From contig JAJHZJ010000311.1 in NCBI GenBank assembly GCA_023548195.1, positions 8,224,811 to 8,288,810 on the forward strand: 64,000 nucleotides of DNA, in the 5' to 3' direction. The notes under the pieces were generated by a model. That model did not search any database. It was not told the origin of the DNA and worked only from the letters and a program-made list of their open reading frames with translations. Source of the DNA: Bettongia penicillata ogilbyi (taxonomy: Eukaryota; Chordata; Mammalia; Diprotodontia; Potoroidae). Position 1 is the first letter of the stretch, and each line of letters opens with the position of its first letter. This document shows, piece by piece, positions 1 to 11,479 of the stretch. The position numbers and the translations under genes are program-made.

Positions 1-274
1 TCAGAACATGGAATGAAGCAGATTATTTTCTCTTGTGTTATGTTTGTTTTTTCTCATGGTTTCTCCCATTTGTTTTAATTTTTCTATGCGACATGACTAA
101 TGTGAAAATGTGTCTAATAAGAATGTTTGTGTAGAACCCATTTAAAGTTGCATGCCATCTTGAGAAGGGAGGGGGAGAGGGGAGAAAATTTGAGACTTAT
201 GGAAGTGATTGTTGAAAACTAAAAACAAATTAATTAATTAAATAGAAGTGATTGTAACCTTAAAAAAAAAAAAA
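1..274 (+). mobile_element. L1 3' end (3' UTR and poly-A)
   Basis: This is the terminal part of a sense-strand L1 that begins upstream of the window. It has the marsupial L1 3' signature: 'catgactaatgtgaaaat', then a G-rich purine tract near 165-185, then 'gagaaaatttgagac', and an A-run at 262-274. The same order recurs at 19200-19395 and 61150-61345. It is non-coding. Confidence 0.85.
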
Positions 275-1140
275 GAAATATTTGCTGAGAATAAACTTGT
301 TTGACCCTGACGGAATAGTAAGGAAATTACAAGTTTTGGAAAAGATCAATTATAATCAGAAGGAGTTTCATCTCTGAACTGGTTATGATGACTTCTGGAG
401 AACTGTGCTCTCAAGTTCTTTTAGGGAAAAAGGAATTTCATATTGAAGACAGTCTTGGGAAAAATAATAAGACTGCTGAAACAGAGAAGAGGAAATTGAA
501 GATGTTAGAAGGAAAGTCAAGACAAGGCTATTTTGGAAAATGTGAATCCAGGGGCCTCAGGTTGGATCAAACGAGGATCGACTTTTGTCAGATCTGGACA
601 CTGGATATTTTCAGACCACCCTTACTCAGTGCCACTATTTGCATCATTGGAGGCAACTTTCATTCATTTATTTTTACTTTAATATAAGATATTTCCTGAA
701 GTAAAGAGATCATTATGATTAATAAGGCCTACTGAGCAATATAATGTACTACCTGAAGGACAGAAAGAAGCAACTGAACATTCTCAGCCTAGTGCAATTT
801 CAATCTGAATTGTAAAGTGTAGTTATAAATGGGACAGAGGGGAAAAAAATGGATAATTGAGTGGTACAGACAGAAGCTTAAAATTTTTTCAGTAGTGCTG
901 AGATTGTTGCTTTGATGTATAATGTGGGATGTACTATGATAGTGTGACTCGGATATCCTTCCTTCCTCCCACCTCCATCCCATTCCTAGTATCTCAAAGA
1001 CTTAGAATCTTAGAAGTCTTGAGAGCAAAAGCGATTTCCTTTTTGACCAATGTTTTGCATAGTACCTTGTTTGCTGCTGAAATCTAATAATTCTTTGTTG
1101 AATTGGACCTTGATGCCATACTTGGAAGGCAAAGAAAATG
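275..1140. other. Unique spacer, nothing recognised
   Basis: I see no repeat family, RNA gene or coding signal here. A 100-codon open frame at 385-687 has no recognisable domain and no flanking splice pattern, so I do not call it a gene. Confidence 0.5.
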
Positions 1141-1376
1141 AGCATTTATTAAGCATCTACAGTGACCAGTCATTGTGCCAAATACTCATTTGATCCTTAC
1201 AACAACTCTGTGAAAAAGATATTATTAATATCCCCATTTTACAGTTGAGGAAACTGGGGTAGAGGTTAAGTGACTTACCTAGGGTCACACATCTAGGAAG
1301 TATCCCAAGCTAAATATGAACTCAGGTCTTCCTGACTCCAGGTTTAGCTCTGTAGCCACTGCACACCTAGGTACCT
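1141..1376 (-). mobile_element. MIR/THER1-like SINE
   Basis: Antisense CORE-SINE. It shows the complement of the canonical 3' end (ttattaagcatctac), the core box (ccccattttacagttgagg), the B-box side (gtgacttacctagggtcac) and a tRNA-like head (ccactgcacacctaggtacc). It is diverged and therefore old. Confidence 0.8.
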
Positions 1377-1559
1377 CTGGTCATCCTATGCCTCCTGAAC
1401 TGTTTCAGAAATTCTAGATAGCTATTTAATTAAGAAAATCAGAAGAATAACTTCCATAATTTTCTTCAGGAACCCATATTGGGAAATGGAGAATCCTTTC
1501 CTATGAAAATGGCTGTCCTGGAGGGAAAGGCTGTCCTGGAGGAGAAAAGGTTTTGCTTT

Positions 1560-1628
1560 TCTTTGCATTTCCAGGGTGACACAATTCCTTGAACATAGAG
1601 TTTAATAAATGTTTTTTGATTAGCTGAA
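1560..1628 (+). mobile_element. L2 3'-terminal fragment (weak)
   Basis: A short stretch ends in 'tttaataaatgttttttgatt', which resembles the last bases of L2. It is too short to be certain. Confidence 0.35.
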
Positions 1629-1739
1629 GGATGTAAAGTTGTATGTAAAGGACTTTCTAGGTATAAGATTGCCATTAAAAAAAGTGGAGAAATAGTTAAG
1701 TCCTGGGAAGGAGAAGCAGATGGGAAGGGAACAAGGATT

Positions 1740-1993
1740 CATTAACTACCTACTACGTGCCAAGCACTGTGCTAAGCACTTTGCAATTATTATCTCATTT
1801 GATTCTCACAACAACCTTGGGAGGTAGAATCAATTTTGATTTCCATTTTACAGTTGAGGAAACTGAGATTAACAGAGGTGAAGTGATTTTCCTGTTAACA
1901 CAGCTAGGAAGTATCTCAGGCCAAATTAGAATTCAGGCCTTCTTGACTTCAGGCTCAATGTTCTCTACCTTCTGTGCCACCTACTTGCCTCTA
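1740..1993 (-). mobile_element. MIR-family SINE
   Basis: Antisense MIR with textbook landmarks: 'ctacgtgccaagcactgtgc', 'tctcatttgattctcacaac', 'cattttacagttgaggaaac' and a head ending 'gtgccacctacttgcc'. It is nearly full length. Confidence 0.85.
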
Positions 1994-2029
1994 GGTAATG
2001 TTAATTAATGCAGCTTACCTGGAGCATAC

Positions 2030-3345
2030 AATATATAGAAGATTAGAGTGATGCAAGGCTAGAAAAGTGAGGTATTCCCATATTATGAAGAGTTTTAAAT
2101 GCTAGACTAAAGAGCTTGGATTTATTTTGGAGGCAGTAGGGAAACCCTGAAGTTTTTTAAGAAGTGGAGTGATAAGATCAAATTTCTGTGTTAGGAACAT
2201 TAATTTGGCCATAGTGTAAAGGATACATCAGATGAGAGTTTGGTGTTGTTATGGAGATAGAGGCAGAGAAGCTAATTAGGTGACAATTAAAATAGTTGTG
2301 GTAGGAGGCAATGAGGGCCTAGCGTGGCATGAAAAAGAAGGGACACATGTGAGAGATATTGTTGAGACAGCGTTGATAATACTTAGCAATTAAATTAAAT
2401 GTGGATGGTGACACAGAGAGAAGAAAGAATCAAAGATGATCCAATAGAATATAAGATCCTTGAAGGGAGGGTCTATTTTATCATTTGGTTTGGCTTTTAG
2501 TCTGTATCTCCAATGTCTGTACCCAAATAAGTGTTTAATTAATGCTTTTTATTGTTGGTTGATGATCCTGAAGTTTTTTTTTTTTGCAAGGATCACTGGG
2601 AAAATAGTAGCATCATTAAAAGAAATAAGAAAGTCAGTAAGAAGTACAAATTTTGTGAGCAAAATAAGGAATATAGTTTAGTACATGTTGAGTTTGAGGT
2701 GACAGCTTGCCATCCAGGTGGAACTCCCCAGTAGGCAATTGGAAAAGAAAGTCTGGAGCCTAGGCAACAGGCCAGTATTGGAGATAAAAAATTGGGAGTC
2801 AACTTCATAGAAATAATAGGTGAAGCCATGAGAGTGGATGATACTGCCAAAAAAAAGAGAGCCAGATAGATAGTGGGGGAAGAGGACACAGCCTTTGAAA
2901 ACACCTGTTCTACAGGAATGGAATGAGGAAGAAGATCCATACAAGGAGACAGAGCAGAAAAATTTAGAAAGTGAGAAAGAAAACTGAGTACGTAGTGTCA
3001 GAGAAGGCAAGAGAAGAGACCGCCCAGGGGCTATGGGTGGTCGACATTGTCAGATGCTGCAGATTGATCCAAGACGATGAGAACGGAGGAATGGTCATCA
3101 TTTTGGACACAAGTGGATCATTAGTGAACTCTGAGAGAGCAATGTTCAGTTGAATGTTACCCTTGCAAGCCAGGTTGTAAGGGCTCAAGGGGTAAATGGG
3201 TGTTAAGAATATAGAGGTTTAATGTCCAGACTACATTTTCAAGAAGTTTGACAGTGAAAGGGCGGAAAGAGATAGGATGGTAACTAGAAAAAAATAAGAG
3301 AAGAAAAGACTTAAAAAAAAAACCCCGAAAAGTGTTTTTCTTTTT
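2030..3345 (-). mobile_element. L2 (CR1-clade LINE) reverse-transcriptase fragment, antisense
   Basis: Read on the minus strand, this is the L2 ORF2 RT region running into the C-terminal part. The minus-strand translation between 3010 and 2678 includes STWMASCHLKLNMY, a signature of the L2 RT. Further left, the complement of 2090-2230 matches the L2 segment after the RT. On the right, 2990-3290 corresponds to the upstream RT fingers/palm region. Stops and indels break every frame, so it is an inactive fossil. It is split by a 118-bp insertion at 2443-2560. Confidence 0.75.
2443..2560 (+). mobile_element. L2 3'-end fragment nested in antisense L2
   Basis: A sense-oriented L2 3' end ('aatataagatccttgaaggg' through 'attgttggtt') sits inside the antisense L2. 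It is flanked by identical 8-bp copies of gatgatcc at 2435-2442 and 2561-2568, which I take as the target-site duplication. Confidence 0.6.
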
Positions 3346-3389
3346 TATTTATTCATCAATGCTGGCTGCCATCTATGATAAATTCTGGG

Positions 3390-3485
3390 AAAGGATTCTG
3401 TCTCTTCCAAAGGATTTGAACAATAGCTAGCACTGGGTATTTGACACACAATGGGTACTTGATAAATATGACTTTCTGATAATGG
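3390..3485 (+). mobile_element. L2 3'-end-like fragment
   Basis: Phrases resembling 'gctagcactgggtatttgac...gggtacttgataaatat' fit a decayed L2 3' terminus on the plus strand. Confidence 0.4.
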
Positions 3486-4335
3486 CAAAGCATTCCAAAG
3501 AACACCAATAAGATATATTGATTTAAAACATTAAATAAAGGGATCAGGGAATGCAGAACTTTTTTTAAAGGGTTCATTAGAAAAGCAGACATAGTGAAGT
3601 AATTTAATTTCTAAACAAACTTCTATATGCCAAAAATCTTTCCCTGAAATCTTGAGATCAGTGAGCATTTGGCAGTCTTTAGTATTATAGGTGATTATTG
3701 ACTCCTTGTTAACAAAAGCCTAAGCCTTTGGATTGATAATGAGATTAATTCACCTCTCTAAATGATGACTATCTCTAGAACCATTTTATTTATTTAAAAA
3801 ATGCTTTCTCTGTTATCATATCCTCTCCAGCATCCATTGTTTCCCAGAGAACACTGACAAGTAGAATTTATTGCCCTGATTTTGCCGTGAATGCTGAAGC
3901 TGTTTCCATTGTAATTCAAGGTACTGTTTAAGTCCCCTTGCTTAGAAGCTACTGGAGTGAAACTGTTCATGTTGCAGAATTACTTTTTGACAATGATGCA
4001 TGGGAAGATTATTCTGCAAGACCCAGAAAATATGATACTTGCTGGAAGAAATTCAACATCCTAACCAGTGGAAATAAAGAACGCCCAATCCCATGTGCTA
4101 ACAAAGTGGGGATGGCTTTCCAGTGCTTTGTACCATCCAAAGGATACTTGTCTAGTGTGCTGAGAAGTTGTCTCTGGGACCGTCACACTTGGAATTCCAG
4201 CAGATTACCCTATCATCAAGTCGTCAGTATGCTGCTATTTGAATAAACACAGCTGTTGTTTTCCAAGAAATATGGCAAAGAGCAGCAAGGAAGAAAAAGG
4301 GCAATTAGTGTTATTGAAATGGAGGGTACTTAGTC
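3486..4335. other. Unique spacer, nothing recognised
   Basis: AT-rich, with no repeat I can name. A 102-codon open frame at 3938-4246 shows no domain, low-complexity bias or splice context, so I leave it uncalled. Confidence 0.5.
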
Positions 4336-4405
4336 TGATATATATGTATATGTGCATGTATGTGTATATGTATATGTATATATGCATGCTTTACACACAC
4401 ACACA

Positions 4406-4441
<36 letters not shown>
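4336..4441. repeat. (TATG)n then (CA)n microsatellite
   Basis: Interrupted TATG/TATA units to about 4390, followed by an almost pure CA tract from about 4393 to 4440. Confidence 0.95.
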
Positions 4442-4445
<4 letters not shown>

Positions 4446-4849
4446 TGGTTTCCAAAAGTCTATTTACCATGCTGTGACTTAACAGTAGGGAAGTAATGAT
4501 CCCTTTCTAAAGTCCTTAGCGCTTTACTGCCTTTTGCTTTTCATCTAATATTAAGTATGTATTTTGGGGGGATTAAATGAAACTATATTTTAATTTCCAT
4601 GACCTTGTGTTGTTTCCTACCTGTGAAGCTTAAAATAGGATTGTTGTCCAAAGGACCATGTGCTTGGTGAGATGAATGGAATAACTTGTTTTATTTTAAT
4701 TTCATTAATTATTTTTACAACTCCTTTTTTATGCCCTTATATGTTAATGGAGAATAGAGATAAAATGTGCTGGCCCTCAGTTTGGGGCTTCTGACATTTA
4801 GTACGGCAAGATAGTAAAGGATCCCCAAGGACATACTTCAGTAGAGTAC

Positions 4850-5035
4850 AGTAGAAAGACAGCTAGAAAGGAATTCACACCTGGATTGTAAATCTCCTAT
4901 TTAGTGGCCAAGTGACATTGGGCAAGGTATGCTACCTCTCTGGGCCTGAATCTCCTCCTTTGTTTTGATTTGTTTTGATTCTCTCAAAGGTCCCTCCTAG
5001 TTTCATCGTTGTGTGTCTTTAGGACTTTCTTGTTC
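4850..5035 (+). mobile_element. MIR3-like SINE
   Basis: Sense MIR body ('gtggccaagtgacattgggc', 'ctctctgggcctgaatctcc'), followed by the MIR3-type ending around 'aaaggtccctcctagtttc'. A short ttttgatttg duplication interrupts it near 4965-4980. Confidence 0.6.
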
Positions 5036-5825
5036 AGATACGATACTGTTCCAGACCACCAGTTTAAGTGAGACCATTGTAGCTGGTTGGTGTAATTTTT
5101 ATAAATAAAAATGAAATAATAGTAATAATAAAAAAAATTTTCTTTTTGTGTTTCAAATAAAAATGGGCATTTGTGATAGAATGAGTAAGTAAGATGTTTC
5201 CAATACTCTGATGACTCAAAACTGTTTGCTTTTCATTTGCACATTCTCAGGTTTTTAGTCCATGGCTAAGAACTAGGACTTTGGGGCATTTGAGTAGTGG
5301 TGGGGGAGGGGGAGAAGATGCCAAGATTATGTTTTCTCTATTGTGAAGCCTTAAGGAAAAAGAAAATAAAACTAATGAAACGTTCCCTTTCCTGAAGTGG
5401 GTCAATGCTCTGGTGCATTTCTAAATTTCCTCATTAAAGAGAGTGGAAAGCACATGGCCACCCACCTACTTGCATTGTGCCAGTGGTTCCACTGGAGCAC
5501 TGTCTAATGACCATTAGAACCAGAACCAAGTACTTGCATGTTTTGTTTTGTTTTCAATAGAAATTTAGACATCATAATTCTTTTTTTTAATAAATGAATT
5601 CTCACATGTTTTGCCCAATTAAACAAAAGTGTTTTAAAGGAATCCTTATGTACAAGGTGATGCCTTATATAAAGCTTATATATATGCTGCTTGCCTTGTG
5701 ATTTTATACCCCCAAGAAGAAAACCTCCTTTAAATTTCCATTAAGAATTTAGATGAAAGCTATACAGCAAAGACTATGGGAAATAGGAAGGGTAATGTTT
5801 GGGGCCAATAATTATCTTTTATAAA
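5036..5825. other. Unique spacer, nothing recognised
   Basis: AT-rich sequence without a repeat, RNA gene or coding signature I can support. Confidence 0.45.
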
Positions 5826-5827
5826 CT

Positions 5828-6128
5828 TGGCATCATTGTAGGAGCACTTGACCTGGAATTAGAAGACATGAGTTCAAATCTCAACTCCCAAACTACCTGG
5901 AGTTACTATCATGCCCAAAACATTTTGCTTTTCTGACCCACATCTATTTATTTGTATGTTAAACGGAGTTAATACTTAAACTATCTGATTCATAATATTT
6001 GTTTTGAGGAAAGAGCTTTGTGGAGCTTAAGGTGTTATATAAATATAACATTATTACCTAATTCATAAAGTTGCTATGAGGAAAGAGCTTTGTAAAGCTT
6101 AAAGTGCATATAAATATAACATGATATC
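5828..6128 (+). mobile_element. MIR-family SINE with duplicated tail
   Basis: Sense SINE head 'cacttgacctggaattagaa' and body. The 3' part is partly repeated: 'gaggaaagagctttgt' followed by 'atataaatataacat' occurs at about 6006-6050 and again at about 6078-6122. Confidence 0.6.
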
Positions 6129-6317
6129 CAAATCCTGAACATCTAAAAACTCATGTAAACCAGAGTTTATTATCAAATGGCTATCTCTTTACTGACTGTT
6201 TTCACACTCATATCTCTTTATATTTTTCAATTTTTTCCCCATTTGCTATCTTGATTGTACCCAGTTGTGGGCCAATCTTAGCTTTACTCTATATTTCTTT
6301 GGAAGAATTCTAGATTT

Positions 6318-6560
6318 TTCAGGCAGCTGGATGGTGCAGTTGAATAGAGTTCTGGGCATGAAGCCAGAGCACTTCCTAGCTGTGTGACCCTGGGCAAGTC
6401 ACTTGACCTGTGTTTGCCTCAGTTTCCTTATCTATAAAATGGGAATAGTAACAGAACCTAACTCCCAAGGTAGCTGTGAAAATCAAATGAGATAATAGTT
6501 TTAAAGTGCTTAGCATAGTGCCTGGCTATAGAAATGTTAGCTATTATTATTATTCCAGCA
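6318..6560 (+). mobile_element. THER1-like SINE
   Basis: Well-preserved sense CORE-SINE: head 'ggcagctggatggtgcag', core 'gctgtgtgaccctgggcaag', 'gcctcagtttccttatctat', and end 'gtgcttagcatagtgcctgg' followed by an ATT-rich tail. Confidence 0.85.
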
Positions 6561-6734
6561 ATAAAGTCTGATTCTTGGTCTGTTTCAAATGCCTTTGACT
6601 TTTGAGGCCCTTTTTTGCAGTATGAAAAACAAGATTCAACAAAATTGAACAGGAAATAAAAGTTTCTAGACATTCAAGGAGTGTATTTAATTTAAAATTA
6701 TATTATCTACGAGTTGAAAGAGATCTCAGATGTA

Positions 6735-6865
6735 GAATTCTATCAACATTTCAACAAGTAATTATTTAGGCCTTGCTTCAAGACCTCTGATGATGGGTAT
6801 CTCACTCCTTTCTGAAGCAGCTCATCCTCCATTTGGATAGCTCTATGAATCAGGAGGGCTTTTGA
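6735..6865 (+). mobile_element. Old mammalian repeat, family not named
   Basis: The pattern 'tgcttcaagacctctgatga' through 'catttggatagctct' recurs in many mammalian genomes. The stretch at 41745-41870 looks like the upstream half of the same unit. Confidence 0.4.
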
Positions 6866-7069
6866 ATACAAAATAGGGCCCACTGCTACCCATTATTTTG
6901 AACCTTTCATGAGCCATAATTTCAACCTTAGGGACCATCCCTTCTGCATGCAGGTTGTAAACATTCCCTAACTCTTTCAAATGAAGGAATTTTAAATGGA
7001 TCCTTTGATTCTAACTGGCTTTTCCTCAGAGTGATGGTACAACGACCTCTATTGAGTAGACTCAGGCAT

Positions 7070-7188
7070 GGAGCTTGAAGGGGGTTTAGAGGTCACTCAG
7101 GCCAACCTCCTCATTCTTTGTATGATGAAGTGGGATGTAAAGAGTTTAATTATTTGGCTCAGTGTCACATAGGTAGTGAATAATTTGT
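7070..7188 (-). mobile_element. MIR3-like SINE
   Basis: Complement of the MIR3 3' end ('gagcttgaaggggg', 'ggtcactcaggccaacctcc') followed by the complement of the core ('ggctcagtgtcacataggta'). Confidence 0.6.
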
Positions 7189-7204
7189 GAAAAAAAAGTT
7201 TTCC

Positions 7205-7440
7205 TTAATCAATCAATGAACATTTGTCAAGCATCTACTATGTACCAGGTACTGTGCTAACTGCTGGGCACAAAAAAGGCAAAAGACAGTCCCTGACCTT
7301 AGGGAGTTCACAGTCTAATGGAGGAGAAGACAGCATGCAAGCAAATATAAACTATCAGTTTTATATGGATGTATAGGAGATAAAGAAGAGGGAAGGCACC
7401 AGTCTTAGAAGTATTGGGAAAACTTTCCTGTAAAGTCTTA
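7205..7440. mobile_element. Old interspersed repeat ('cagtccctgacc' type)
   Basis: Begins 'acatttgtcaagcatctact' and continues 'gacagtccctgaccttaggg' and 'gagggaaggcaccag'. The same unit recurs at 11862-12005, 58440-58562 and 61735/62099, so it is a family, but I do not name it. Confidence 0.55.
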
Positions 7441-7474
7441 TATGCCCCCCATTCCCAGGACCACTAATTGAACT

Positions 7475-7640
7475 TCCAACATGGAACAGTGGAAAGTTGG
7501 ATTTAATCTCAACTCTGTCCTCAGCTAGCTGTGTAGCCTTCAGTGAATTGCTCAACCTCTCTGGGCCTCAGTTACATCTAAAATGAAGGGGCTGGGTGAC
7601 CTCTGAGGTCCTTTTCAGCTGCAGATCTGTGATCTTATGA
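7475..7640 (+). mobile_element. MIR3 SINE
   Basis: Sense MIR3 with 'ctctctgggcctcagttaca', then the characteristic ending 'gacctctgaggtcc...agctgcagatctgtgatctt'. Confidence 0.75.
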
Positions 7641-8485
7641 AGCGATAGTCTGAAGGTAAGGATGCTGGGTAAAGTTTTAGCTAGGTGTTTCTCACTTTAT
7701 AGGACAGAGCAGGAGGCTTTATTAATGCTCCTGTGATGACCGGGAGGCTACAGCCCCGAACCATCATTCCAGTGGCACCTTTGACAAATTTACCCCGTTC
7801 CCGTTTCTTTTCTTTACAAAATGAAGGCAGTACCTGTTTCCACCTACCTAGAGCAGATGAGGTCTGTGCCACACTCTCTGAGGCCCTCCGAGAGAGGCGT
7901 TCCATAAATGGGGTGAATTGTTGTTTTATTACTGTTAATACCTTATAATGCCTTGGTACTCGGTATTGTGAAGCTTTGATCCCCATCCCCACTGTGCTGA
8001 AATTGGTCTTCTTGAAAGCCATCACCTACTGCTCATTTCTTTGTGAGCTCCATGGGATTGTGAAAGGTTATTGAACTGTGAAAGTAAGGAAGTTGGAGAC
8101 TGAAAAGCTAGCTCTTTTAGTCCATTTTCTACTTTCTGTGCTGATGTAGGCTCACATCCCACTCCACACAAAGGAGGGAACTTCAACAGCAGCAGAAAAA
8201 CTGCTGGGAACAGTGGCAGAATGGAGACAGATACAGAGACAATCTCACAGTGCTGCTGGTGGCACGTGATGCCCCACTCTCTTGTTACCCCAAATCTGTA
8301 ACAAAAGAGATTAACCACTGCCAACCTCCCAGCACTGCAGATATGAATTCTTCCTTTTTCACCTATCCCAGAAGACTGAGAGCTGCCATATTCCTCTGGA
8401 TTATAGGCAGGATGAGGTCCAAAGGAGGGTGAGGATCTGGGATCAGGGAAATGCTTATGAGATCTGGGGAATGATAGCGACAATG
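7641..8485. other. Unique spacer, nothing recognised
   Basis: Somewhat less AT-rich. Open frames overlap here (153 codons at 8022-8483 minus, 114 codons at 7681-8025 minus), but neither shows a domain, codon pattern or splice context I can defend. Confidence 0.4.
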
Positions 8486-8489
8486 GGGT

Positions 8490-8640
8490 CAGAAACAGAA
8501 GATTTGGAAGTGAAAGGGATTTGAGAGACCATGTAGTCCAAGTGTCTTACAGGTGAGGTTATATGAGGTGATGTGACATTTCTAAGGTCATGATGGTAAT
8601 AAGTGATAGAACCAGGTGTTCTGTCTCCATTGCCTCTCTC
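8490..8640 (-). mobile_element. MIR3-like SINE
   Basis: Complement of a MIR3: 'agagaccatgtagtccaagt', then decayed core 'ctaaggtcatgatggtaata'. Confidence 0.5.
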
Positions 8641-9105
8641 TCAGATCCAAAGTTAGTAATAGAAATCCAAAGGGATAGTACAAGATCCTTGTCAAACACA
8701 TTATGCAGTTCCTAAGGGATCCATCCATGGGAACAGAGGGATCATGATTGAGGCAGGGCAGGATGGCAAATGCTTAGCTGGAAGGACAAGCCCAGGATAC
8801 TGAGGCAGCTTATGTTCTCTCAGCTTCTGCTGTGACTCTTTCCCTCTCTTCCTGGTAAGAATTGATCCCTGTGGAGCTTGTCCTGGACTTGCAGGAACTG
8901 GTGATTGAAAACAGGAGCTGTCTAGTGAGGGCTGAAGAGTAGCTAGTTCTCTGATAGGGGCAATTCCCTTATCTGACTCTGCTGCCCGTAAGCTGTGATG
9001 AGTTAGAGGAGAGGTGTACTGGAGTCAGGTCCAAATGGCTCAGGAGCTCATCATTAAATTTTCAGTGCAAGCATTAACACCTTAGAAATCAGCAAATATT
9101 ACAGT
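8641..9105. other. Unique spacer, nothing recognised
   Basis: No family recognised. A weak 7SL/Alu-like phrase near 8755-8815 does not hold up over its length. Confidence 0.4.
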
Positions 9106-9108
9106 TCA

Positions 9109-9372
9109 GAGCAGGAAGATGATCCAATGGATAGAGCACTGGACTTGGAATCAGAATGACTTAATCTTCATGAATTCAAATCTGGCCTCAGGCACTTACT
9201 AGCTGTGTGACCCTGGCAAGACTCTTAACCTTGTTTGCCTCAGTTTACCTCATCTGTAAAATGAGCTAGAGAGGGAAATGGCAAATCACTCCAGTTTCTT
9301 TGCCAAGAAAACCCCAAATGGGGTCATGCAGAGTTGGACGTGACAGAAAAAGGACTTAATAACAACACAGAT
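9109..9372 (+). mobile_element. CORE-SINE with RTE/BovB-like tail (WSINE/Ther-2 type)
   Basis: Head 'gatccaatggatagagcact', body 'tagctgtgtgaccctggcaa', then the marsupial tail 'tttgccaagaaaaccccaaa' and 'gagttggacgtgacagaaaa'. That last phrase closely resembles the 3' end of RTE/BovB LINEs. The element ends in aataacaaca. Confidence 0.85.
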
Positions 9373-9700
9373 CAGGTCTTGATTTATTGTTTTGCCTAGA
9401 TCCAAGAAAGTGATGGAGAAAATGTCAATAAAGTCCATTAAGCTAAAATGTATGTCCTTCCTGCATTTTTTTCTGGAAAGACAGTTGTTAAACATTTACC
9501 AGAAAGCATACTGCTGAGGTAGAGGTAGTTGTGAGGTTGAGGTCCGTCTTGAGCATTAACTTGGAGGTAAGATGGGCTCCTCCCTACTTAAGTAATGATT
9601 TGCCAAGTCTTCTTGATTCTACCTTTATAACTAGTCTTTTCCTTCTAGGAGTACCTTATACTTGCACTGTGTATATTTTGTGTGCATGTAGTTATTTGCA
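9373..9700. other. Unique spacer, nothing recognised
   Basis: No repeat or coding signal I can support. Confidence 0.4.
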
Positions 9701-9702
9701 CG

Positions 9703-9830
9703 TTGTCTCACACTAAAATGGAGCTCTGAGAGCTGGACTATCTTCTTTCCCCTTTCTTTGTGTTGCCAGTTCTTGGCGTAGTGCCCAGCATGTAATAAAC
9801 CTTTAATAAATGTTTGCTGACTGACAATAT
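9703..9830 (+). mobile_element. L2 3' end
   Basis: Sense L2 terminus: 'gagctctgagagctggacta' through 'taataaacctttaataaatg' and 'ttgctgactgaca'. Confidence 0.65.
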
Positions 9831-9837
9831 CTTCACA

Positions 9838-10105
9838 CATGTTCTTTTCTTGCTATTCACACAGTCTCCACTCTGGTCCACACCCTTATATTCTCCCTCA
9901 CAGATTATTGTAGTAGCCTCTTAATTGGTCTCCCTGCCTCCTCTCCCTTCTTCAATGCATCCTTCATGCAGTTGCCAGGATAATATTAATAAAACCCTGT
10001 CACTCAATCTTCCCACTATAAGATCTTCAAAGGTTCCCTGGTACCTTTAAGATAAACTATAAAACTTTCAGCTTGATATTTAAAGTCTTTAAGAGTTAGT
10101 TTTTC
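9838..10105 (+). mobile_element. L2 post-RT fragment
   Basis: Sense L2 downstream of the RT: 'attattgtagtagcctctta', 'ttggtctccctgcctcc', 'gcagttgccaggataa', and 'tcttcaaaggttccctgg'. It is followed by decayed sequence. Confidence 0.75.
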
Positions 10106-10157
10106 TTCTGCATTTTTAGCCTTATTTCATATTACTCTTCTTATACTTTCCCAAAAA

Positions 10158-10250
10158 TGTGTATATATATATATAATATACATACACATGACTATATATA
10201 CTCTAGTGTGTGTGTATGTACCCAACACACATATTTTGTTGCTGTTTGTT
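10158..10250. repeat. AT/CA-rich microsatellite
   Basis: Interrupted (TA)n and (TG)n runs, e.g. 'tgtatatatatatataatat'. Confidence 0.85.
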
Positions 10251-10770
10251 CAATTGTGTGTTCAGTTGTGACTCTGTGGACCACAATGTGTGTGTATGTC
10301 TCTCTCTCACACATTAAACATGATATTTCTATTGAAACGTTGCTCTATGGAAGAAAAGTGTAAAAATATATACTCCTTTAGAATCTTTCTGTCTGTCTCA
10401 TTGCTTGGACTTTCTTGTGTCCATCAAAAAACCACTTAAATGGTCTCTCTTCTCAAGCCAGAGCAAAAGGTTTTTGTGATGTTCTGCCAATTGGATGTTT
10501 TTTTAAGCACTGTATTTAGGAATCTATCAGCTTTGGGAGAGTGCATTATGCTTTGGGAGGGGTCAGTATGCTCATAATCATCTGACTTTTGTTCCTTCCT
10601 GTAAAGTATACCCCCAGTTTCCACTGCTTTTACTTCCCTCCCACCCTGACACTAATGCGCTAGATGACTTAACGTATGTTAATAGTATCATGGTCTGGCA
10701 TTCAGAAGGTGAGTTTAACATCGTTGTCACATTCCCAGGGCACTTCTAGCCTAAGGACAGATTATATATT
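10251..10770. other. Unique spacer, nothing recognised
   Basis: Includes a short 'cattgcttggactttcttgt' region. No feature supportable. Confidence 0.4.
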
Positions 10771-10771
10771 T

Positions 10772-10975
10772 GCTTAATGATAATAGCTTACATTCATATA
10801 GTATTTTCTTCACTGCAATAAGTATTATGTTCGCTTTTCAGGGAAGGAAATCAAAACTCAGAGGACCAAATGATTTGCCCAGTTTCCTTCACAGTTAAGT
10901 GTGAGAATAAAGATCGCAAACCAAGCCCTCCTGATTTTGGGTCCAGTGACCTATATCACTCTACGTCTATGACTT
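10772..10975 (-). mobile_element. MIR/THER1-like SINE
   Basis: Complement pattern 'taatagcttacattcatata...gaggaccaaatgatttgccc' ending in the tRNA-side region. Strongly diverged. Confidence 0.6.
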
Positions 10976-11395
10976 GGCCAATACTATACTGTCAGGATGA
11001 CTTAAGTCTAAATTAGTCTGAGCAATAAAAAAAATGTGCTGTTTTTTTTTCTTACTCAACTCAAGGTGAATCTCCTTTTCTTTTTCTGATCTTCTCTCAC
11101 TCCCCTTTGGCTTAGTCTTTTAGCACCAGAAGTGTATTCTGACCAATTCTTTGGATTTCCACAAATTTTATTTTCCATTGTGAACTATACTGGTAACTGG
11201 ATTGGAATCTTAGTAAAGATCTGTACTTTTTAAGGTCATTGCTCATGAGAAACCTACCAAAAAGGAGACTTGGTGCTTTGGTGTTTCTCTTGAGGTTATA
11301 GGTATTCACAAGAGGAATGGGATTCATTTCTCTTGAGGTATGGATTCTACGATTTATAGATTCATGATACTGGGAAGTAAGAGAAAATAGAATCA
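10976..11395. other. Unique spacer, nothing recognised
   Basis: No repeat, RNA or exon recognised. Confidence 0.4.
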
Positions 11396-11460
11396 CAGGA
11401 TGATAGATTTCCAGTTGGAAGTGACCTTAGACATCATCTAGTCCAAGTTCTCATCACAGT
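11396..11460 (-). mobile_element. MIR3 3'-end fragment
   Basis: 'ttggaagtgaccttagacat' and 'catctagtccaagttc' are the complement of the MIR3 terminus. Confidence 0.55.
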
Positions 11461-11479
11461 GCTGGGGAAAGTGTGCTAG

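Noticed and set aside
8022..8483. 153-codon open frame on the minus strand
   Set aside because: No recognisable domain, splice signals or codon bias. Long frames of this size occur by chance in less AT-rich DNA.
8755..8815. 7SL/Alu-like phrase ('caggatactgaggcag')
   Set aside because: Similarity is limited to a few words and breaks down on both sides, unlike the 32.4-kb match.
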